A stretch of DNA of 52,946 bases from Alkalihalobacterium elongatum (GCF_019024285.1 NZ_WMKZ01000031.1:1-52946), one strand, 5' to 3'; shown: positions 25,239-34,808, numbered from the stretch's first letter. Notes: generated by a model not told the origin, from the sequence alone. A program made the numbers and translations.

Positions 25239-27659
25239 ATGGAGAAAAAGAAACTAGTCATGATAGGAAACGGAATGGCAGGCGTTAGAGTTATTGAAGA
25301 ACTGTTAAAAATAAACCGTGATTTATATGATATAACGATTTTTGGAAAAGAACCGCATCCAAACTACAACCGGATCCAATTATCAAACATCCTCCAAGGG
25401 GAAATGAACTTTGAAGATACGATCATTAACCTTTTGGACTGGTATAAAGATAATGGAATTGAGTTGTTTACGGGGGAAATGGTTACAAAAGTAGATCCGC
25501 ACCAACAGCTAGTTTATTCAGATAAAGGACAAGTTCTTCCATATGATGAACTGATTATAGCTACTGGTTCAAAGCCATTTATTTTACCTATTCCTGGTGC
25601 CGAGCTTTCAGGAGTCATTGGGTTTAGAGATATTGGAGATTGTGTAACCATGATGGAAGTCGCTAAGCAGTATAAAAAAGCAGTCGTAATTGGAGGGGGA
25701 CTTCTTGGACTCGAAGCTGCAAAAGGATTACTGCATTTAGGTATGGAAGTTGATGTTGTTCATTTAGTGGATGATTTAATGGAGAAACAGCTAGATGCTG
25801 TTGCTTCTAGTATGTTAAAACATGCTTTAGAAGAGCAAGGGATGAACTTCCTCATGCCAAAATCAACGACTGAAATTATGGGAACAGATCGAGTAGAGGG
25901 TGTTTGTTTTTCTGACGGAAGTGAAGTGCAAGCAGATTTAGTCGTAATGGCTGCTGGGATTGTTCCAAACATTGACTTTATTAAAGGTAGTGGCATTTAT
26001 ATCAATCGTGGCATTGTAGTAAATGATTATCTAGAAACGAATATTCCTCATGTGTACGCTGTGGGGGAATGTGCGGAACACCGAGAAGTTGTTTATGGAT
26101 TAGTGGCTCCTTTATATGAACAAGGAAAAGTTTTAGCTAATCGTTTGTGTGGGGTGAAAGAAGAGGGTTACGAAGGGTCATTGTTAGGAACACAGCTCAA
26201 AGTAGCTGAAATTGATTTGTTTTCAGCTGGAGAAATTTATGATGATCCATCAACGAAAACGATAAAAGTTCATAATGAATATGAAGGAGTCTATAAGAAG
26301 GTTTTAGTTAGAGATAATCGAATTGTCGGTGTTGTTTTATATGGTGATACAAAAGATAGTTCAAGATTATTTAGAATGTTAACGAACAAAGAAGATATTT
26401 CAGATCAAGCGACAATCTCTTTCTTACAAGCGCCAGGAGCGGATGCGAAGACTGACGTTGGGGCGATGCCAGATAATGAAGTTATTTGTGGTTGTAACGG
26501 AACGACTAAAGGAACGATTGTCGGTGCCATTCAACAACAAGGACTTGCAACAATTGAGCAAGTAGGTGGTTGTACAAATGCAGGAAGATCATGCGGGCGC
26601 TGCAAACCATTAATTGGTGAAATTCTAGAACATGCACTAGGTTCTGAATATGAATTGACTGCTCAAAAAGAAACATTATGTGGGTGTACAACTTTTAGTC
26701 GAGATGAAGTCATAGCTGAAATTAAAGATAAAGGATTAACTTCACCAAAAGAAGTCATTATGGTTCTGAACTGGAATGAAGAGCAAGGCTGCTCAAAATG
26801 CCGTCCAGCGTTAAATTACTATCTCGGTATGATTAATCCAGAATATAAAGATGATAGAAATTCTCGTCTTGTAAATGAAAAATTACATGCTAACATTCAA
26901 AAAGATGGAACGTATTCAGTTGTTCCTAGAATGTACGGTGGAGTGACGACAGCTGAAGATTTAAGAAAGCTTGCTGATGTAGCTGATAAGTATAATGTGC
27001 CACTCGTCAAATTAACAGGTGGACAACGAATTGGTTTATTTGGATTGAAAAAAGAACAACTCCCTCAAGTGTGGGAAGAGCTAGGTATGCCGTCTGGATA
27101 TGCTTACGGAAAGACGCTTCGTACAGTGAAAACGTGCGTAGGTTCACAGTTCTGTCGATTTGGTACTCAAGATTCGATGAGTCTCGGTATTGAATTAGAG
27201 AAACGCTTTGAACGCCTCGATACACCACATAAATTCAAGATGGGTGTATCCGCTTGTCCGAGAAACTGTGCAGAATCTGGAATTAAAGATATCGGGGTTG
27301 TTGGAGTTGATGGCGGTTGGGAATTGTATGTCGGTGGAAACGGGGGTACAGACTTACGTGCTGGAGACTTCTTCTGTAAAGTCAAAACGGAACAAGAAGT
27401 ATTTGAAATGGCTGGTGCCTTTTTACAGTATTATCGTGAAACAGCAAAATATTTAGAAAGAACATCTCACTGGGTGGACCGCCTTGGGTTAGACCACATT
27501 AAAGAAGTAGTAGCCGATGCTGAAAAACGAGCTGAATTAAATGCAACGCTGCAAAAAACAGTGAGTCGTTATGAAGAGCCGTGGCAAAAAATTAATGAGG
27601 ATGAAAGTATCCTTCAAGCATATTTCAAAACAACAACTATACCAGTGCCTGTTAAGTAG
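25239..27659 (+). CDS. nirB: NADH-dependent nitrite reductase large subunit NirB
   Basis: 806 aa. It reduces nitrite to ammonium with six electrons from NAD(P)H. Order: FAD/NAD domain (GNGMAGVRVIEEL at the N-terminus, VVIGGGLLGLEAAKGL near 150), two BFD-like [2Fe-2S] domains near 415-460 and 480-530 (CGCNGTTKG...CGRCKP and CGCTTFSRD...CSKCRP), then two nitrite/sulfite reductase repeats with the siroheme-[4Fe-4S] cysteines near 632/638 (TCVGSQFCRFG) and 672/676 (ACPRNCAESG). Full length. It is followed 14 bp later by nirD and preceded by a FNR box, which points to a dissimilatory role, although the same enzyme can serve assimilation. Confidence 0.95.
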   Translation: MEKKKLVMIGNGMAGVRVIEELLKINRDLYDITIFGKEPHPNYNRIQLSNILQGEMNFEDTIINLLDWYKDNGIELFTGEMVTKVDPHQQLVYSDKGQVLPYDELIIATGSKPFILPIPGAELSGVIGFRDIGDCVTMMEVAKQYKKAVVIGGGLLGLEAAKGLLHLGMEVDVVHLVDDLMEKQLDAVASSMLKHALEEQGMNFLMPKSTTEIMGTDRVEGVCFSDGSEVQADLVVMAAGIVPNIDFIKGSGIYINRGIVVNDYLETNIPHVYAVGECAEHREVVYGLVAPLYEQGKVLANRLCGVKEEGYEGSLLGTQLKVAEIDLFSAGEIYDDPSTKTIKVHNEYEGVYKKVLVRDNRIVGVVLYGDTKDSSRLFRMLTNKEDISDQATISFLQAPGADAKTDVGAMPDNEVICGCNGTTKGTIVGAIQQQGLATIEQVGGCTNAGRSCGRCKPLIGEILEHALGSEYELTAQKETLCGCTTFSRDEVIAEIKDKGLTSPKEVIMVLNWNEEQGCSKCRPALNYYLGMINPEYKDDRNSRLVNEKLHANIQKDGTYSVVPRMYGGVTTAEDLRKLADVADKYNVPLVKLTGGQRIGLFGLKKEQLPQVWEELGMPSGYAYGKTLRTVKTCVGSQFCRFGTQDSMSLGIELEKRFERLDTPHKFKMGVSACPRNCAESGIKDIGVVGVDGGWELYVGGNGGTDLRAGDFFCKVKTEQEVFEMAGAFLQYYRETAKYLERTSHWVDRLGLDHIKEVVADAEKRAELNATLQKTVSRYEEPWQKINEDESILQAYFKTTTIPVPVK

Positions 27660-27673
27660 AGAGGAAGATTAGA

Positions 27674-28000
27674 ATGATGAAAACAAGACAAGCTATTAAG
27701 CTTTGTTCATTTTATGAACTGCCAGAGATGATTGGTCAAGTATTTTCTGTCGGCGGGGAGGAGATTGTTATCTTTCGCCTGACAGATGGTACGGTTCGTG
27801 CGATCGAAAATAAAAGTCCACACCCAAAAGGAGGCATCCTATCCGAAGGTCTTGTCAGCGGTCACTTTGTTTATTGCCCACTGTATGACTGGAAAATCTC
27901 ACTAATTGATGGAAATGTACAAGCTCCTGATGAAGGTCGAGTTAAGACCTATAATATTGAGGTCTCAGATGATATTGTGAACCTAATTTTCGATGAATAA
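27674..28000 (+). CDS. nirD: Nitrite reductase small subunit NirD
   Basis: 108 aa Rieske-fold subunit. The cluster ligands are replaced: SPHPKGG has Ser where Rieske proteins have Cys, and CPLYDWK has Tyr where they have His. Loss of the cluster is usual in NirD, so this is not damage. It starts 14 bp after nirB with GAGGAAG as ribosome site. Confidence 0.93.
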   Translation: MMKTRQAIKLCSFYELPEMIGQVFSVGGEEIVIFRLTDGTVRAIENKSPHPKGGILSEGLVSGHFVYCPLYDWKISLIDGNVQAPDEGRVKTYNIEVSDDIVNLIFDE

Positions 28001-28066
28001 GAATAGATGGAAGAACCTCGTTCAATTACGTCTAATTCGTGAACTGAACAATATGTGACACGATTT

Positions 28067-28082
28067 TGTGATTTATATCACA
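28067..28082 (+). promoter_or_regulatory. FNR box of pflB
   Basis: TGTGATTTATATCACA, perfect. TATACT at 28105-28110 starts 30.5 bp from the centre, implying a transcription start near 28117 and a leader of about 130 nt. Confidence 0.88.
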
Positions 28083-28142
28083 GTCTGAAATACTACTGCA
28101 TTGTTATACTATTTCTATAGATTATATTAAAAAAATTAGAAA

Positions 28143-28210
28143 AGACGCTATTAAAAAGTTAGGTTGTTTATATTCATATAGTAATTCATTAATCATTTTT
28201 AATAGCGTCT
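28143..28210 (+). promoter_or_regulatory. Long stem-loop in the pflB leader
   Basis: AGACGCTATTAAAAA (28143-28157) and TTTTTAATAGCGTCT (28196-28210) are a perfect 15-bp inverted repeat with a 38-nt loop. It lies between the predicted start site and the AAGGAG ribosome site. There is no T-run after it, so it is more likely an mRNA-stability or protein-binding element than a terminator. It does not match the ZTP (pfl) riboswitch core. Confidence 0.65.
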
Positions 28211-28245
28211 CAATCCCATTGTTAATTTTCAAGGAGTTGAAAAAG

Positions 28246-30498
28246 ATGAGTCATCCAAACAGTTTTAGAAAAGGTAATTGGAATCAAGAAATTGATGTTA
28301 GGGATTTCATTCAAAAGAACTATACACTTTACGATGGTGATGACGCTTTTCTTGTAGGAGCAACCGAAAACACTAAAAAATTATGGGAACAAGTGATGGA
28401 GCTTACTAAAAGAGAACGTGAAAACGGTGGCGTATATAATTTAGATACTGAAATCGTTTCTACTATTACATCACATGGCCCAGCATACCTAGATAAAGAG
28501 AAGGAAACAATTGTCGGTTTCCAAACGGATCAACCGTTCAAACGTTCATTACAGCCGTATGGTGGTATTCGCATGGCAGCAACAGCTTGTGAAGCATACG
28601 GTTACAAGATGGATGAAGAAGTAGATCGCTTTTTTACAGACCATCGAAAAACGCATAACCAAGGTGTATTTGATGCATATACAGATGAAATGAAACTGGC
28701 GAGAAAAGTCGGGATCATTACAGGATTGCCCGATGCTTATGGGCGCGGAAGGATTATTGGTGATTACAGACGAGTTGCTTTATATGGTGTCGATTTCTTA
28801 ATTAATGAGAAGAAACAATCACTTCAAGAAATGGGCAAAAGAATGTCCGAAGAAGTAATCCGTTTAAGAGAAGAGATTGCTGAACAGATTAAGTCGCTCC
28901 AAGAATTGAAAACACTTGCTGCTTCTTATGATTTTAATATTTCTGAGCCAGCAACTACGGCAAAAGATGCCTTCCAATGGTTGTACTTTGGCTACTTAGC
29001 TGCAATTAAAGAACAAAACGGTGCGGCAATGAGCTTAGGACGAGTCTCAACGTTTCTAGATATTTATATTGAAAATGATCTAAAAGAAGGCCGTTTAACA
29101 GAAGAAGAAGCACAAGAATTAGTCGATCATTTTGTCATGAAATTACGTCTCGTCAAATTTGCGAGAACACCGGATTATAACGAACTCTTTAGTGGCGATC
29201 CGACATGGGTAACTGAATCAATCGGCGGGGTTGGAATAGATGGCAGACCTTTAGTAACAAAAACGTCGTTCCGTTTCATTCACACGCTAACAAACCTAGG
29301 TCCAGCACCAGAACCCAATCTAACTGTGCTTTGGTCAACGAACTTGCCAGAAAACTTCAAACGCTATTGTGCAAATATGTCGATCCAAACAAGTTCACTT
29401 CAATACGAAAATGATGATCTAATGCGTGTAGAATTTGGTGACGATTATGGAATTGCTTGTTGTGTATCCGCGATGCGAATTGGGAAGCAAATGCAATTCT
29501 TTGGTGCAAGAGCAAACTTAGCTAAAACGCTTTTATATGCGATTAACGGTGGAATTGATGAAAAAGCAAAAATTCAAGTTACACCGATGTTTGAAAGAAT
29601 TACGAGTGATTACCTAGACTATGAAGAAGTAATGGCCAAGTTTGATCATGTCATGGAGTGGTTAGCTGAGCTTTATATTAATACATTAAATATCATTCAT
29701 TATATGCATGACAAATATAATTACGAACGGATTGAAATGGCTCTTCACGACAATGAAATTTTACGTACGATGGCGACAGGAATTGCAGGTCTATCTGTAG
29801 TTGCTGACTCATTAAGTGCGATTAAGCACGCAAAAGTAAAAACAGTCCGTGATGAAAACGGAATAGTCGTTGATTATATCGTTGAAGGGGAATACCCTCA
29901 ATACGGAAACAATGATGATCGTGTCGATGAAATTGCTCAAGATATCGTCAAACGCTTTATGAAAAAGTTGAAAATGCATGATACGTATCGTCAATCTACA
30001 ACGACAATGTCCATCTTAACAATTACTTCTAATGTCGTTTATGGGAAGAAAACAGGAACTACACCAGACGGAAGAAAAGATGGCGAGCCGTTTGCACCAG
30101 GGGCAAATCCTCTTCACGGTAGAGATAAAAAAGGAGCGCTCGCTTCATTAAATTCGGTAGCTAAATTACCTTACCAACATTCTCTAGATGGAATTTCAAA
30201 CACATTCTCCATCGTTCCTAAGGCGTTAGGTAAAGAGACAGAAGATCGTATGACAAATTTAGTGGCTATCTTAGACGGTTATTCTGAGAAAAACGGGCAT
30301 CACTTAAACATTAACGTCTTTGATCGTGATACATTATTAGATGCAATGGATCACCCTGAATTGTACCCACAATTAACAATCCGTGTATCAGGTTATGCAG
30401 TGAACTTTATTAAATTATCTAGAGAACAACAATTAGATGTAATCAATCGTACATTCCATGACTCCATTGGAGGAAAGCATTTAGTAACACCAGTATAA
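28246..30498 (+). CDS. pflB: Pyruvate formate-lyase (formate C-acetyltransferase)
   Basis: 750 aa glycyl radical enzyme cleaving pyruvate with CoA to acetyl-CoA and formate. The adjacent catalytic cysteines are in [12 protein letters not shown] near residue 403, and the radical glycine is in RVSGYAVNF near residue 716. Length is standard. The start is the ATG at 28246, with AAGGAG 9 bp upstream; the frame opens earlier but without a better site. Regulated by FNR. It is followed by its activase after a GGTGCC-type hairpin. Confidence 0.96.
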   Translation: MSHPNSFRKGNWNQEIDVRDFIQKNYTLYDGDDAFLVGATENTKKLWEQVMELTKRERENGGVYNLDTEIVSTITSHGPAYLDKEKETIVGFQTDQPFKRSLQPYGGIRMAATACEAYGYKMDEEVDRFFTDHRKTHNQGVFDAYTDEMKLARKVGIITGLPDAYGRGRIIGDYRRVALYGVDFLINEKKQSLQEMGKRMSEEVIRLREEIAEQIKSLQELKTLAASYDFNISEPATTAKDAFQWLYFGYLAAIKEQNGAAMSLGRVSTFLDIYIENDLKEGRLTEEEAQELVDHFVMKLRLVKFARTPDYNELFSGDPTWVTESIGGVGIDGRPLVTKTSFRFIHTLTNLGPAPEPNLTVLWSTNLPENFKRYCANMSIQTSSLQYENDDLMRVEFGDDYGIACCVSAMRIGKQMQFFGARANLAKTLLYAINGGIDEKAKIQVTPMFERITSDYLDYEEVMAKFDHVMEWLAELYINTLNIIHYMHDKYNYERIEMALHDNEILRTMATGIAGLSVVADSLSAIKHAKVKTVRDENGIVVDYIVEGEYPQYGNNDDRVDEIAQDIVKRFMKKLKMHDTYRQSTTTMSILTITSNVVYGKKTGTTPDGRKDGEPFAPGANPLHGRDKKGALASLNSVAKLPYQHSLDGISNTFSIVPKALGKETEDRMTNLVAILDGYSEKNGHHLNINVFDRDTLLDAMDHPELYPQLTIRVSGYAVNFIKLSREQQLDVINRTFHDSIGGKHLVTPV

Positions 30499-30551
30499 AT
30501 AAATGTCAAAAAAGTACGGTAAAAAATGATAGGTGTCATATAAAAAAGGTA

Positions 30552-30590
30552 GGTATCAGGCACCTTTAGTTCGCTAAAGGTGCCTGTACC
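30552..30590. repeat. GGTGCC-type inverted repeat, copy 3
   Basis: GGTATCAGGCACCTTTAG / CTAAAGGTGCCTGTACC around a TTCG tetraloop. It lies between pflB and pflA. It may partly terminate, giving more PflB than activase, or protect the pflB mRNA 3' end. Confidence 0.8.
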
Positions 30591-30638
30591 ATTAATAAAT
30601 AATATCATCATGAATCTATTTAAAAGGGGCTTCTAATT

Positions 30639-31367
30639 ATGAAAGGTTACGTGCATTCAGTAGAGACATCAGGTATGGTAGACGGCCCAGGTATTCGTTA
30701 TGTCATTTTCATGCAAGGCTGCTTATTAAGATGTCAATTTTGTCATAATCCTGATACATGGGAACAAAAGAAGGGTGAACCTGTTGACGTGGAGGATCTT
30801 ATTCGTGACATTGAGACGTATATCCCGTATTTAAAACGATCCAACGGGGGAGTTACTGTAAGTGGAGGAGAACCACTTTTACAAATCGACTTTTTGATTG
30901 CCTTATTTAAAAGATGTAAAGAATTAGGTCTCCATACGACAATTGATACATCTGCAGGTTGCTTTTCAAGGAGCCAGTCTTTCCTTAAGTCGTTAGATGA
31001 ACTCCTCCAATATACAGATTTGTTTTTACTAGACTTGAAACAAATAAATAATGAAAAGCATAAGCTGTTAACTACAGTACCCAACACGCACATTTTACAG
31101 TTCGCGCAGTTGTTAGCTGAAAAGCAACAGCCTGTTTGGATTAGACATGTACTAGTTCCTGGTATAACCGATTCAAATCAAGATCTAGAAAGACTAGCAT
31201 CTTTTATTAAAACCCTTACCAATGTAGAGAAGGTTGAAATCCTTCCATATCATCAAATGGGTGTATATAAATGGAAGGAACTAGGTTTAGAATACCCACT
31301 TTCTCACGTAAATCCACCAGACGAAGAAACAGTAGAAAGAGCAAAACAAATTTTAAAAATTAAGTAA
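30639..31367 (+). CDS. pflA: Pyruvate formate-lyase activating enzyme
   Basis: 242 aa radical SAM enzyme that installs the glycyl radical on PflB under anoxia. The cluster motif CLLRCQFCHNPD (Cx3Cx2C) is near residue 30, followed by VTVSGGEPLLQ. Single-domain length typical of PflA. AAAAGGGG precedes the ATG. Same direction as pflB. Confidence 0.95.
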   Translation: MKGYVHSVETSGMVDGPGIRYVIFMQGCLLRCQFCHNPDTWEQKKGEPVDVEDLIRDIETYIPYLKRSNGGVTVSGGEPLLQIDFLIALFKRCKELGLHTTIDTSAGCFSRSQSFLKSLDELLQYTDLFLLDLKQINNEKHKLLTTVPNTHILQFAQLLAEKQQPVWIRHVLVPGITDSNQDLERLASFIKTLTNVEKVEILPYHQMGVYKWKELGLEYPLSHVNPPDEETVERAKQILKIK

Positions 31368-31368
31368 T

Positions 31369-31398
31369 AAACGGCTGACATTCTAAGTCAGCCGTTTT
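31369..31398. terminator. Bidirectional terminator between pflA and dctP
   Basis: Perfect 11-bp stem AAACGGCTGAC / GTCAGCCGTTT with a 7-nt loop and T/A flanks, between convergent stops. Confidence 0.88.
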
Positions 31399-31407
31399 AC
31401 ATATGTG

Positions 31408-32445
31408 CTATTCTATTTTCTGAATTCTTTCGATATATTCTCCATATTTATCAGAATGCTTTTCATATACAGGCTCAACAAGTTGACGGAAAGCATCTAG
31501 GTCTAGGTCTTTACTTTCAATAATCTCCACGCCGTTATCAATTAAACCTTGTTTTTGTTCTGCTTCCAACTCTTGAGAGATGTTACGTTGAATCTGCGCA
31601 TACTCTTTACCGAGGGTTGTAATGACTTCTTGAACGTCAGCAGGTAGTGTATTATATAAATCCTCATTCATTAACAGTGTTGCCGAAGCATAGTATAGAC
31701 CTGCTTCAGAAAGGTATTTTGTTTGTTCGTATACATTCGTACTCCAAATAACTCCGTAGGAAAAATCAGAACCATCAATTACACCTTGTTGAAGACCTCC
31801 ATACACCTCTGGAAACGCCATTGGAGTTGCATTAGTTCCTAGTGCACTGTAGGTATCAAGTAAAAGTTCACTTTCTATCGTTCTCATTTTTAAGCCTTTT
31901 AAATCTTCTGGAGTTTTAATAGGATGTACATTATTAGCTAAATGGCGCTGACCATTCTCCCAAAAAGCAATTCCTTTTAATCCAGACTCTGACATTTTAC
32001 CTAGTATTTCTTGACCAACTTCACCATCTAATGTTTTATAGGCATGATCTAAATCTCTAAATAAAAACGGAAATTCAAGCGCTGTTACTTCTGGAACAAA
32101 GTTACTTACTACACCCGTCGTTATTACACTCATATCTAAAGTGCCTAGTTGGACACCTTCTAATAATTCTCTTTCTCCTCCTAATGATCCGTTGCCGAAA
32201 ATCTCAAATTGGATTTGTCCATTTGTTGCTTCCTCTACCGCTTCTGCATAAGCTTCAAAACCTAGAGCATAAGCTTCACCTGGTGGAGCGATATGGCCTA
32301 CCTTGAATGTAATAGGTTCTTGTGTGTTATTGATGTTTTCACTGTCGCTAGTTTCATTTGTTGTACTGTTTGATCCTCCACAAGCTGTTAGTCCAACGAG
32401 ACAAACAACTGAAGACAGGATCAATACCAAAGATTTCTTTTTCAT
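31408..32445 (-). CDS. TRAP-type solute-binding lipoprotein (DctP family)
   Basis: 345 aa. Lipoprotein signal with lipobox LTAC, Cys22, then a Ser/Thr/Asn linker and a DctP fold: KVGHIAPPGEAYALG near the start, DLKGLKMRT (the carboxylate-binding Arg lies in this block) and TPMAFPEVYGGLQQGVIDG. Such proteins bind C4-dicarboxylates or other organic acids outside the membrane and hand them to DctQM permease subunits. None is present in this window, so it is an orphan or partners with a distant permease. It shares an upstream region and possible FNR control with the second moaA. Confidence 0.9.
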   Translation of the reverse strand: MKKKSLVLILSSVVCLVGLTACGGSNSTTNETSDSENINNTQEPITFKVGHIAPPGEAYALGFEAYAEAVEEATNGQIQFEIFGNGSLGGERELLEGVQLGTLDMSVITTGVVSNFVPEVTALEFPFLFRDLDHAYKTLDGEVGQEILGKMSESGLKGIAFWENGQRHLANNVHPIKTPEDLKGLKMRTIESELLLDTYSALGTNATPMAFPEVYGGLQQGVIDGSDFSYGVIWSTNVYEQTKYLSEAGLYYASATLLMNEDLYNTLPADVQEVITTLGKEYAQIQRNISQELEAEQKQGLIDNGVEIIESKDLDLDAFRQLVEPVYEKHSDKYGEYIERIQKIE

Positions 32446-32601
32446 TTTAGCTGCCCCCTAGTTTACTATTAGTATAGTAACATCTACTACTTTAATGCAT
32501 AAAAGCGTTTAAGTATAAAAGTTGTTTACTATTATAAACCATTTATCCTTTAATTGCATTAATATTTTCAATTTTGTTTCAGTTTTCGAGGACTTCTCTT
32601 T

Positions 32602-32617
32602 AGTGATATTTTTCACA
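32602..32617. promoter_or_regulatory. FNR-box-like site between dctP and moaA copy 2
   Basis: AGTGATATTTTTCACA matches the box with one mismatch at the first base. A weak -10 (TGATAA, about 32636) lies at roughly the expected distance for the plus-strand moaA. It could also act on dctP, 157 bp away. Confidence 0.6.
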
Positions 32618-32665
32618 GCATAAAACACTACCGTTTGATAAAGTTAGGTTAAAGGAAGTGATGAT

Positions 32666-33652
32666 ATGAATTTAGTCGATCGATTTGATCGGAAACATGA
32701 TTATTTAAGAATTTCGGTTACAGATCGATGTAATCTCCTTTGTCATTATTGTGTACCTAACGGCAGTCACGATTGTACAAGTTTTCAGAATCTACTAACA
32801 GATGATGAAATAGTTAATATCGTCAGTGCGGGCGCACAACTCGGAATTAAAAAGGTTCGTATAACAGGTGGAGAGCCGCTGGTTCGCAAGGGCCTACCAC
32901 AGTTAATAGGAAGATTAAATGAAATACGTGGAATTGAAGATATAGCTTTAACGACTAATGGGATTTTTTTAGCTAAGTATGCAAAGGCGTTAAAGGAAGC
33001 AGGCTTAAACCGAATTAATATTAGTCTCGATACATTGAATGAAAAGAAGTATAGAAAAATTACAAGAAATGGACATTTGAAAGATGTACTAGAAGGAATA
33101 CAAGCAGCAATTGATTATAATCTTAAACCCATCAAAATAAATGTTGTCTTAATAAAAGATTACAATGTGGATGAAGTCGAAACATTTTTAAGATGGACAC
33201 AAAATGAAAATATTCAAATTCGTTTTATTGAATATATGCCTATAGGTAATCAACAGTCGGAATGGGCGAAACAGTATCAATCTTTATCGATTGTGGAGGT
33301 TATCGCTAGAAAAATGGGCCAGTATACGGAGCATGAGAAACAACAACTAGCAGGTCCAGCAAGGATCTTTTCCTTTAAAGGTGCAAAAGGAAGCTTTGGA
33401 TTAATTCATCCAATATCTAATGAGTTTTGTGCGAGTTGCAATCGACTTCGACTTACTGCCGACGGTCATTTGAAATCATGTTTATTCTGGGAAGCTGAAG
33501 TTCCTATAAAACCTATAGCTAATGATCCTTCTTTATTAATAGAAGCTTATAAGCGAGCATTATTTTTAAAACCGAAAAACCATGAAATGGGGCAAGTGAT
33601 GTATGAGCAAGGAGCCCCAACCACTCGAGCCATGTCGGCTATTGGTGGTTAA
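32666..33652 (+). CDS. moaA: GTP 3',8-cyclase MoaA (copy 2)
   Basis: 328 aa radical SAM protein with all MoaA marks: C22-x3-C26-x2-C29 in CNLLCHYCV, ITGGEPLVRKGL, the C-terminal FCASCNRLRLTADGHLKSC cluster and the terminal IGG. It differs widely from copy 1 at 9926, so it is an old paralogue or a transferred gene rather than a recent duplicate. The FNR-like box upstream suggests this copy raises Moco output under anoxia. Start: AAAGGAAG about 9 bp before the ATG. Confidence 0.93.
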   Translation: MNLVDRFDRKHDYLRISVTDRCNLLCHYCVPNGSHDCTSFQNLLTDDEIVNIVSAGAQLGIKKVRITGGEPLVRKGLPQLIGRLNEIRGIEDIALTTNGIFLAKYAKALKEAGLNRINISLDTLNEKKYRKITRNGHLKDVLEGIQAAIDYNLKPIKINVVLIKDYNVDEVETFLRWTQNENIQIRFIEYMPIGNQQSEWAKQYQSLSIVEVIARKMGQYTEHEKQQLAGPARIFSFKGAKGSFGLIHPISNEFCASCNRLRLTADGHLKSCLFWEAEVPIKPIANDPSLLIEAYKRALFLKPKNHEMGQVMYEQGAPTTRAMSAIGG

Positions 33653-33748
33653 CGTATTATTTATTGTACTGACAATCAGTAAAGTACCCATACTTTAGTA
33701 AATCTTCTATGGGAACTTTACGTTATTCCTCATAGTAGATATTTACTT

Positions 33749-33790
33749 GAGTTGACTTCGTTTATTATGAAGTCAACTTCTTTTTTTTGG
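33749..33790 (+). terminator. Terminator of moaA copy 2
   Basis: GTTGACTTC / GAAGTCAAC stem (9 bp), then TTCTTTTTTTT. Confidence 0.85.
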
Positions 33791-33850
33791 GGACCTGTTT
33801 TGTCTGGTGTTAATTTTAGGATCAGCTGAAATCGGCAATATGGACAACTA

Positions 33851-33887
33851 AGAAAAGCCGTATCACTTAAGGGGAACGGCTTTTCTT
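33851..33887 (-). terminator. Terminator of the Mrp gene
   Basis: Stem AGAAAAGCCGT / ACGGCTTTTCT (11 bp) lying 18 bp past the minus-strand stop at 33905, with the T-rich arm on the 3' side. Confidence 0.75.
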
Positions 33888-33904
33888 ATTAGTTTTATTG
33901 ATAT

Positions 33905-34660
33905 TTAGTTTATTGCTGCCTTTTTCGTAAGAAGACTATCTAGTTGAAGTGCAAGGTTATTAAAGTGGTTAAATAAATTTGTTGTTTCATCATAGATTGT
34001 TGGAACTTCACCAGCCTCGTTAGGTACGGCCATAGGTAATGAAGCTAGAATTTTAGTATCCAATGTTTGCGCTAGTGCTTCACCACCGCCTTTTCCGAAA
34101 AGATAGTACTTTTCATCTTGGTTAGGAGGGGAGAAGTAAGCCATATTTTCAATAACTCCTAAAATTTCATGGTTTGTATTTTGAGCCATCGTTCCTGCAC
34201 GTTCAGCTACATGGGTTGCTGTTGCGTGAGGTGTTGTAACGATAATTTCTTTACATTCAGGAACCATGTGATGCAGATCAAGCGCAACATCCCCTGTTCC
34301 TGGTGGCATGTCTAAAATCACATAATCAAGCTTACCCCAAATCACATCCTTGAAAAAATGCTCAATCATTCGTCCTAGCATCGGACCACGCCAAACAATT
34401 GGCTGATTACCACGAACCATAAATCCAGTCGACATGACACTTAACCCATGAGAGCCAACAGGGATAATTTTATTATTTATGGTTTTTGGACGATCTGTGA
34501 TATTTAACATTTTCGGAACACTAAAGCCATAAATATCTAAATCTATGATTGCAACATTTTTATTTAATCGAGATAGAGCAAGGGCAAGGTTGACAGATAC
34601 TGTTGATTTTCCAACGCCACCTTTTCCACTAGTTACCGCAATTACATTTTCAGAGATCAT
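33905..34660 (-). CDS. Mrp/ApbC-family P-loop ATPase
   Basis: 251 aa. Deviant Walker A VTSGKGGVGKSTVSVN at the N-terminus, Walker B VILDMPPGTGDVALDL near 120, and IIVTTPHATATHVAERAG. Family members (Mrp, ApbC, NBP35) carry Fe-S clusters to target enzymes on a CxxC. Here the expected region reads ENMAYFSPPNQDEKYYLFG, with no Cys, so cluster binding must differ or be absent. The start is the ATG at 34660 with AGGAG 8 bp upstream. Divergent from the chemoreceptor across a FNR box. Confidence 0.9.
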   Translation of the reverse strand: MISENVIAVTSGKGGVGKSTVSVNLALALSRLNKNVAIIDLDIYGFSVPKMLNITDRPKTINNKIIPVGSHGLSVMSTGFMVRGNQPIVWRGPMLGRMIEHFFKDVIWGKLDYVILDMPPGTGDVALDLHHMVPECKEIIVTTPHATATHVAERAGTMAQNTNHEILGVIENMAYFSPPNQDEKYYLFGKGGGEALAQTLDTKILASLPMAVPNEAGEVPTIYDETTNLFNHFNNLALQLDSLLTKKAAIN

Positions 34661-34731
34661 GTTTTTCACTCCTAATTTATTAATATACAAAAAGGTATAC
34701 CCCTATTTTAGTATTATTCTTTTATTTAGGA

Positions 34732-34747
34732 TGTGACTTTTCTCACA
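34732..34747. promoter_or_regulatory. FNR box between mrp and the chemoreceptor
   Basis: TGTGACTTTTCTCACA, perfect. TACAAT at 34769-34774 starts 29.5 bp from the centre, so it fits class II control of the chemoreceptor. It is 72 bp before the mrp start and may act on that gene too. Confidence 0.85.
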
Positions 34748-34808
34748 ACGGTAGACTATTAAAATGGGTACAATCTATTAATAAACAAAAGATGAAGAAG
34801 GTGAAGAT

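Noticed and set aside
27674-28000. Missing Rieske ligands in NirD taken as damage
   Set aside because: Loss of the cluster ligands is normal for the NirD family.
28117-28245. ZTP (pfl) riboswitch in the pflB leader
   Set aside because: The leader is very AT-rich and none of the conserved core segments of that RNA is present; only the long stem remains.
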